DNA of 64,000 bases from NCBI GenBank assembly GCA_036571765.1, contig BROE01000016.1, positions 8,932,892 to 8,996,891 on the forward strand. Reading direction: 5' to 3'. The number at the start of each line of letters is the position of its first letter. Within the stretch, counting starts at the first letter, position 1. Both the position numbers and the translations under genes were made by a program. This DNA is from Plecoglossus altivelis. Its lineage: Eukaryota; Chordata; Actinopteri; Osmeriformes; Plecoglossidae. The notes beneath the pieces are model-generated. The model was not told where the DNA came from and did no database searches. It saw nothing but the letters and a program-made list of their open reading frames with translations. Shown here in pieces: positions 57,641-64,000 of this stretch.

Positions 57641-58659
57641 GTCCCATATCATAAATACAAGTAATGGAGGGCCTGTGTTAGAAACTGTGTTTCCATTTTC
57701 AAGCCTCAACGTTGCTCAATGAAAACAAGTCTAGGCTGCACGATGTCCCATTGCCTACTGGAGGTCACGTACAAAATGTATACTCACGTGGCATGTTAAA
57801 ACGTGAAAGAAAGTTGCATCACACCACAAAACAAACGTACTACTGTTTTCTTCAGTGAGCCTAACAAAATGTCTAAATCCCGGCAGCTTTATAAAAGTTG
57901 AAGTCGACCTAAATTCTCAAAAAATGAATTGTTTAATGTCAAATATAACATCGACCATTTCCCCCCTTTCACAAAATTAAATTAAATTATTGTTTTAGTT
58001 TTCATAGAGCTAATCTAAAGAATGGGTCAACATAGGTTGAGAGTGTGAGTAAATACAAACGAACAGAATAGGCAGCTCCAGGCCTTTAGTTTATCATGTT
58101 GTGTTATGGCTGGAATGCCGCACTCCTGCGTCCTGTCTCAACTTGCGTTGCCAGTGTTTACTTTTGGAGGTCATTCCTACTCCAGTAGTTTTTTTATACC
58201 TTCAGTACAATGAATGAAATTTGAGCTCCAGGTCCATGTTCATTTTAGGACAGACAGATTCAAACTGCATTGGCTCTTTTTTAACTAATAAGTAAGCCTA
58301 AAGGCGAAATATTCACATTTGAAAAGAAGCTGACCCACCTACATTTTCTGACCAATCTATATTTTCCACCATGACCAAGTTTTATCAAGATATAGTAGCA
58401 GTGTTTACTAGGATATTTAACTTATACTTTTACTTATAGATTGCATGAAAATAACACAAATAGCCTAATGAAAGTATACATATAAAAGGGTAGCTGATAG
58501 CAACCATTCTATACAATGATAAATTTGTGTGCATATAGCAAATTATTGACCATAGTTAATATTCTGTGATTTCATTATTTCATTTGTGACAAAGAAAGAT
58601 GTATGTTTTGGATGACATTTTATGCACACGCCATCTGCAAGGGATTCTATCATTTTCTG
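57641..58659. other. AT-rich spacer, no gene seen
   Basis: Unique AT-rich DNA without recognised structure. Confidence 0.5.
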
Positions 58660-59260
58660 GAGTCTTAACGTGAGACTATTGCTGCTTCTAATCTCATTGC
58701 AATCTCACACCTGGGAAGGGATTCAGAGAGCCTGTGTGTGAAGGCTCTGTCTACTGTCCTCGACTGCGGGGTTTGTTTTCTCTCTCACCAGAGTTGCGTC
58801 ATAGTTCACTGTCAGGTGCTTTCTCCAGGCGCGCCAGGATCAAAGTGAAGAGCGAACATAAGTACTTATTGTACAATGCGAAACATAATACTTATAACCG
58901 GAGAAAGAGGAGAGGGAAGATGATGCTGAGTGGGTTTTGGCATTCATTGGGACTGTCGGTATTATCCCCGGGAGCAGGTGGGGGTCGAGGGGGGCTCTCA
59001 TTAAAGGCTAACACGGTCGTCGCTATTATTGGATCCGGTCTCACCAGGTGAGCAGAGAAGTCGACCTGGCGCGCAGTTCTCGCGTCTGATATCTGAGGTG
59101 CTCCTCTCTGCTGCTCCCATGGCCTTGTCTTTAGGTATCCACTGCCAAGGTGACCTTCCTTTACTTCTGCGAGAGAAGAGGGAGCCAGAGAGAGCACGCC
59201 AGAGAAAACAATGAAAGAGCGATGCAGATGCTCCAGTTTCGCCAATAGCCTATTTGCCTG
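58660..59260. promoter_or_regulatory. GC-richer, CpG-bearing island 41
   Basis: About 600 bp, more GC- and CpG-rich than its flanks, with CAGGCGCGCCAGG, GGATCAAAGTG (TCF-like), CTCATTAAAGGC and GCTATTATTGGATCCGG. A good 5' splice-site match CAG|GTGAGC lies at 59045-59053. Opposed open frames of 105 codons (plus, 58734-59051) and 150 codons (minus, 58892-59344) cross it. Neither is a recognised protein. It may be a CNE, a distal promoter or an unrecognised first exon; CNE is preferred. Confidence 0.35.
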
Positions 59261-60037
59261 TTGTGATGGCCCCATAGTACCATGCTTATTGGTTATTGTC
59301 AATTCGTATTGGCACGCTACTGTTAGTAAACTGCGGCAGCACATTTTGTTGTTGAATTCACGTGGATAGGAAAAAGGCCGACAATGTTAGGCTACGTCTG
59401 CGTAAAAGTTTTCGAAATGCAATGTTGAAGATTTAAGCTTTAACAACAAAGGCAGCGCATGGAATAAAAGGCTTGACCACGATTTACTTGCTACAGAATA
59501 ATTGTCTCCACAGACACACTGCTTTTGTGGCTAGCGCCAACTAGCACACACAGGCACTTACGTCTCCAACCTCTCCCCCACATATCCATGCAAAACTGTT
59601 GACACGGCTCCTTGTGCGCCGGAGACTAGCCGCACGCTCAGGACATGTAAGGGTAATATTTACAAAATGCCCTTAATTTATGCATTTGACACAGTGTAAA
59701 ATTATGAAAACAAACACACGTGGTTTTTCTTTTGATTTGCTTTGTTAGTCACAAATAAAATATACGTTATAGGCTATTGATTAAAAAAAAGAATGAAGGA
59801 CCGAAGGTACAGAAATGCATTTAAAGGATGATTTTTCGTTCCTGCACGAATTTGATTTTAACGGAATATGCCCTGACAGGGATTACATTCCAATCAAGTG
59901 GTTTACTGCTGCATCATTGTTCTTCATTAAATACATGGCTGACTCTTCAAATAACATGCCATCTTAAAAAACATTAATATACAATGGTATCTTGCGTAAG
60001 ACCAATACGACTGTAAAGGAATCGCACGAAGCCTTCA
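59261..60037. other. AT-rich spacer, no gene seen
   Basis: Unique DNA with scattered TTAAT/AATTA words. No clear island. Confidence 0.5.
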
Positions 60038-60125
60038 GAAGGAGAGAGAGGGAGATTGTGAGTGTGTGAGAGAGAGGGAGAGGGAGAGAGAGAGAGAGTG
60101 TGTGTGTGAGTGAGCGTGTGCGTGT
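60038..60125. repeat. GA-rich then GT-rich compound repeat
   Basis: GAGAGAGGGAGA units at about 60039-60098, then GTGTGTGTGAGTGAGCGTGTGCG. Confidence 0.92.
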
Positions 60126-60619
60126 TATTCACAACGGAGTAACATGTCGGTATTCCTTATGGTCCTTTGGAGAGAGGGGTATAGGGGCTGAACACAGAGT
60201 CTCTCTGGATCCTGAAATATGATATTATGACTTCATTTTCTACGTGGATGTCAACGGCTATTATGGTCCTACCAAGCTTAGCCTTGTTATGGACATTGCT
60301 TTAGAAACGTTAAAGCAATAACATAGTCTGCCTCATTGAGGAATATCAATTGACCTGTCAGATTAATCTAAAATCGAGCTAACGCCACAATTTCCTTATC
60401 AAGTCATTTACTTGTCTTCTCTGTCTTCCCGGCCATTTGTCTCTTTAGTGTAAACGTTTAATACCCGACCAGCTGAGCTACCTTATCTAACCCACGGACC
60501 ATTTTCAAATAGACTCTTAACTTTAGACATTTATTTGGTTTCTCCATTTTCCAACATCTCCACGTGCGCAATCGTGTTATCTTTACTCCCTGTCTCAGTC
60601 TCTCTTGTATTTGTAAATT
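60126..60619. other. Spacer, no gene seen
   Basis: Unique DNA with GATTAATCTAAAATCG near 60361 but no defined block. Confidence 0.5.
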
Positions 60620-61020
60620 TTATCAACGGTGTCTTGAGGTTAAACAAATGAAACGAGCTTCTCTGTGAAATCTCAGTGGAGAACAGGCAAAATCCAGCTT
60701 GAGTCTGTTACAAGATGCAGCCTTAGACGGATAATGAGCGCCTGTTGTATTAAATGGACAAACAGCAATCCGGCATCTCCTGACCCTGCGATGCTCTGCT
60801 CGGCTCCATTGATCATCCCCCTTATGAGATAATGCAATTACAAACATCAATAAGGAGCTGCGAGGGGAATCATTATGTGGTGACAGTGATAAATGATAGC
60901 GCAGAAAATAGCGGGCTTCTCTCAAACAATCCGCGCGCCCAAGGGGCTTTTGAGGGCCGGGCCCAGTCGCCAAGGAAACAGATGACATCCAAAATGGCTC
61001 CAGCTCGGAGCTGAACAGTC
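60620..61020. promoter_or_regulatory. CNE-like island 42, strongest candidate
   Basis: About 400 bp free of simple repeats. The centre holds CTCCATTGATCATCCC, CCTTATGAGATAATGC (60820-60835), GCAATTACAAACATC, and ATCAATAAGG (to 60855), with CCTTAT/ATAAGG arms 24 bp apart. To the right are GAATCATTATGTGG, GTGATAAATGATAGCGC and CAATCCGCGCGCCC. Dense, varied homeodomain, PBX and GATA-type words with CpG on one flank look like an ancient developmental enhancer. The minus frame of 121 codons here is unrecognised. Confidence 0.55.
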
Positions 61021-62093
61021 CTTCTCTTCTTTTTCTTTCTCCCTACAGACTTTTCTCTCCCCCCTTTCCTTCTTTTGTTTCTAAACCAGCTGCCACACGA
61101 CCTTTGAAGGTCTAACGGTGAAGTTTGAGGTTGAGACTGGGAGCTGTTGTTGTGTAGCTTGTTGCCAGACCACATCCTAATAGGTTATCATCTGCGTATA
61201 TTAATCTCATCAACAGTGGTCTTAGACCTATATTAGTAGCCCATTAACGTGCAGGTCTAAGGCCGTTTTTTATATTTGTGTTTACGACACAAACGCCTTG
61301 CCTATATCCACGAGTAGCCTATTCATCGTTGCTTACGTTGAGTCCTTTTTATTAAACATATTAGTATCAACAAATAAGAAGCTCTTGCTTTGCCTCGAAT
61401 GCAATTTTATTTAGGTATTAATCGTCCTCTCCGTTATTTGGCCTAGAAACATAATGAACCAAGTATTTCAGTTCATGGAAAGACTTCGGAAATAACACAA
61501 ATTATCAGTGGAGGATTTAATTTTAATTAAGTTATACGTTCTGCGCTCTGGTCTTTTACGTTGATATATTTATAGTTTAATTTTTTTTAAAGAAAATGCT
61601 TTTTCATTCACTTAAATACGTTCCAAATAGGACTTTTATTTGGCTATTTTTTTGAACTATGCGACATTAATAGTACGTATATATAGGCTACTGCTTGTTT
61701 TATATAATATTATTGTAAACTCATGTATATATACGTATATATCTAAATGGGTATTATATAGTCTATACTGTCTGGATTAAGCAAATATGACTAGTTTGAA
61801 CATGGATGAGAAATATTTGTCTAATCATACATGGCTGTATGGATTACACTGTATTGCTATGGAGTTTTGTCTGAGCGCAGGCACAAGCAATACAATTTGA
61901 GACATGCAGATGCTTGTGTAACTTTGCTAAAAGAACCAAAAGCATTTTATCTTTGGAGCAGGAATGACAGACCGGTGGGCCCGTTGCGGCCTGGCTCTGT
62001 TGTTATGGTAGGAAGACAGGCCTGTTCGGGCACCTCCACACTTCTGGAACACATTTCTCCTCCATCCATTACATTGACAGTTCACTTCGCGGT

Positions 62094-62095
<2 letters not shown>
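61021..62095. other. AT-rich spacer, no gene seen
   Basis: Starts with a pyrimidine-rich stretch (61020-61080), then AT-rich DNA with GATTTAATTTTAATTAAG near 61515 and TATATA words near 61680-61740. Confidence 0.5.

Positions 62096-62164
<69 letters not shown>
62096..62164. repeat. (GT)n microsatellite, 69 bp pure
   Basis: About 34 uninterrupted GT units, extended imperfectly to about 62190. The longest pure alternating purine-pyrimidine GT run seen here. The (CV)n plus frames are artefacts. Confidence 0.98.
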
Positions 62165-62166
<2 letters not shown>

Positions 62167-62499
62167 TGTGCGTCTGTGTGTGTCTGTGTTTGATAAAGAA
62201 AGATAGAATGTTGAAGGTTTTCACGCTATTTAACACAGTTCCGAATTATTTAAAAGACACACTCATTTTAAAAGCATTACGCAAAGCTCAATCGACTCTT
62301 TAGAATCATACACTCCAGCCCTGTGCTATTTACCTTATTGTCATCCAGCATACAATTCAACAATTATTTCACAGTCAGCGATAAGAAAAGCTTGGGGGAA
62401 ACAAACATCCACAACTATTTGATGGGCAATTACCCTTTTCACAAATATGAAATTACACTGTTTAACGTTGTCTTTTAAATGTTTGTAATGATTGCTTGC

Positions 62500-62835
62500 T
62501 TTATATTTTGCAGGAATATATTAGCTTTCCAAAGGAAATCACGAGTGCCGCCTTTTAAGGACAGATTATGTGAGAAAAAAACGAGACGATCCTCCATGTC
62601 TTTCTTGAATGTTGCATGACGTCTCCTCTAAAAATGTCCCCTTGTGGACAGTTACCCAGGCCCCCTAAAGATGGCAGTCAAACATGGGATTTATCTGCTT
62701 GTGTCTCCACAGCTCCCAACGGCGAACGGTTCAGGAATTCAAATTTCAGAGCCCTTGAGTCTCGAACTATGAAGAAGAGGCGATGCAATTAAAACGTCGT
62801 CTGGGTTTTTAAGGCGGGTTTCTTGAGTGTAAATA
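62500..62835. promoter_or_regulatory. CNE-like island 43
   Basis: ATATTAGCTTTCC, GAAATCACGAGTGCCGCC, TTGCATGACGTCTCC (contains TGACGTC), CCTAAAGATGGCAGTC, GGGATTTATCTGC, GGCGATGCAATTAAAACG and GTTTTTAAGGCGGG. Repeat-free with CpG. A splice-acceptor-like CTTGTGTCTCCACAG ends at 62712, but no coding exon can be supported after it. Confidence 0.4.
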
Positions 62836-63515
62836 GTAGTCGGTTAAGCAAAGGCAGTAAAAATACAATAGTTAAGGAAAACTGCAAGTTCGAGGGAGAG
62901 CGAAACGATTTATGTGCACATATTGTCCGTAACACAACAGTCAGTCCCTTGTACGCTACATGCTCTTTTGAAATCCAGACTTAAGATTCAGTGCAGCTCT
63001 TCGACATGTATCTATTAAAATAAAATAAACTTTCGGTCTTCTATCAAGTCAACTTTTCTCACCGCTCATGACACTGACTTTAGTGTATCTAGGAAACAAC
63101 ATGCGGCCGGTCTGCACTGTTTTCAGCATTCTTCACTGAGCCTTTGACTGCATGCAATAACGTGTGAGAGGAGACCGATCTCTCTTTGGAAATGTTTTGG
63201 CGATAATGCATAAGTAGGGGCTATCCTGTCTTTATGGAACTTTAGCCTCTAACTACCCCCATTTCCAGACCAAGGAAAACTCTCTCATGAATTGTCCGCT
63301 GACTTTGTTTGTTTCGTGTTGCTTACACATTAGCATCCCTGACTCTTTGTCCAAACAAAAATCTACAAATTTATTCCAATGCTCTCTTAGTACAGCCTGT
63401 AGCTAGACCCATTGCCGCAGTTGACCACATTATTGCAATAGTTGTATAATATAGCTCAAAAGATTCATGTTTCCTCATGAATTTATCTTATGCTTACCAT
63501 GTTTCCCTCTCTGTT
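62836..63515. other. Spacer, no gene seen
   Basis: Unique AT-rich DNA without defined features. Confidence 0.5.
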
Positions 63516-63536
63516 ATGAATGATGAATGATGAATG
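63516..63536. repeat. 7-bp tandem repeat ATGAATG x3
   Basis: Three perfect copies in tandem. Small and probably of slippage origin. Confidence 0.9.
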
Positions 63537-63600
63537 TGAGAATATGTTTGTATGTGTGTGTGAGGAAGATAGAGACAAAAAGAGGAAGGAGTTGAACAGA

Positions 63601-63635
63601 GATGAAACACATATACACTATATTAGTGTTTCATC
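63601..63635. repeat. Small hairpin, 10-bp perfect arms
   Basis: GATGAAACAC (63601-63610) and GTGTTTCATC (63626-63635) flank a 15-base AT-rich loop. No T-run follows and there is no microRNA family match, so it is recorded only as an inverted repeat. Confidence 0.85.
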
Positions 63636-63680
63636 TTGTGTATAATATCACTGATTTGTTTTGTACTGTAAAAATAAATA

Positions 63681-63682
<2 letters not shown>

Positions 63683-63726
<44 letters not shown>
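63683..63726. repeat. (AC)n microsatellite
   Basis: About 22 pure AC units. Confidence 0.97.
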
Positions 63727-63729
<3 letters not shown>

Positions 63730-63956
63730 ATGTGAATGTACCTAGCAATCACTCCAACATCAATGCATAATACCAGATAACATCTTCATGATTCCACCAT
63801 TGGTTATAATAAAAAGGATCTGCACAAAAAGATTTATTTACATCATGAAAAACCTTCAAATAAAGCTGTGGGAGGGATTAATTTTTCCCAAAGGAATCTA
63901 GTAGATGCTTGCCATACATGTTTTTTTTAAGGATTTGGATAATGGATGCATTGATC
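63727..63956. other. AT-rich spacer, no gene seen
   Basis: Unique AT-rich DNA. Nothing further supported. Confidence 0.5.
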
Positions 63957-64000
63957 ACACACACACACACACGCACGCACACACGCACGCGCTCACACAC
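63957..64000. repeat. (CA)n/(CG) microsatellite, cut by window end
   Basis: CA units followed by CGCACGCAC words, running to the last base of the window, so its full length is unknown. Confidence 0.9.

Noticed and set aside
62100..62303. A cysteine/valine-rich frame that could suggest a secreted peptide
   Set aside because: It is a translation of the (GT)n run.
63601..63635. Hairpin read as a terminator or microRNA precursor
   Set aside because: The arms are only 10 bp, there is no T-run, no mature-miRNA match, and bacterial-type terminators are irrelevant in this genome.

Overview
This window looks like non-coding DNA from a ray-finned fish, probably a teleost. The grounds are an AT-leaning vertebrate-style composition and very many simple repeats, including (CA)n/(GT)n runs of up to about 69 bp, (GA)n/(CT)n runs of 55-140 bp, (AGGC)n and a 270-bp (TA)n block. 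There is no bacterial gene organisation and no operon structure. The species cannot be named from sequence alone. Base 1 begins a HindIII site (AAGCTT), which would fit a BAC insert end but may be chance. I recognised no complete transposon. Recognisable mobile DNA is scarce, limited to one possible solo LTR at about 21.2-21.5 kb, which argues for a repeat-poor fish genome or a region that resists insertion.

I found no protein-coding gene, tRNA, rRNA or known microRNA that I can support. The open reading frames are short (at most about 155 codons). Most are low-complexity translations of microsatellites or of C-rich and pyrimidine-rich DNA, and none shows a protein family I recognise. The best reading is a gene desert or a very large intron. 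Islands of complex, motif-rich DNA alternate with microsatellites and C/T- or G/A-rich filler. These islands carry TAAT/ATTA homeodomain sites, TTGAT/ATCAA PBX/TALE-like sites, SOX, GATA, E-box, POU-octamer and nuclear-receptor sites. That organisation is typical of conserved non-coding elements (CNEs) around a developmental transcription-factor gene. The CNE calls are by eye and are hypotheses, because no alignment could be run.

Layout: 0-9 kb has a CTCF-like motif, (AGGC)n, (GA)n, a perfect 72-bp palindrome and islands near 3.0, 3.6, 5.0, 6.0, 6.6 and 7.2 kb. From 9-21 kb there are islands near 9.4, 10.4, 10.9, 12.6 (E-box/GATA composite), 16.2, 16.8, 17.6 and 20.8 kb, plus a 44-bp TG-rich minisatellite at 18.0 kb. 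From 21-32 kb come the LTR-like segment, a nuclear-receptor half-site cluster at 21.85 kb, 24-bp and 11-bp tandem repeats, and islands near 24.8, 26.5, 27.4, 28.7 and 30.7 kb. From 32-45 kb there are islands near 32.2, 33.6, 34.8, 37.1, 37.7, 40.1, 43.8 and 44.65 kb. From 45-64 kb the densest islands occur (46.1, 47.4, 49.3, 56.7, 58.9, 60.8 and 62.6 kb), several of them richer in CpG, so a target promoter may lie beyond the right edge. That last point is inference.

If the interpretation holds, the window works as a distributed set of enhancers separated by repeat-rich spacer. Long alternating purine-pyrimidine tracts could make parts of it structurally unstable.
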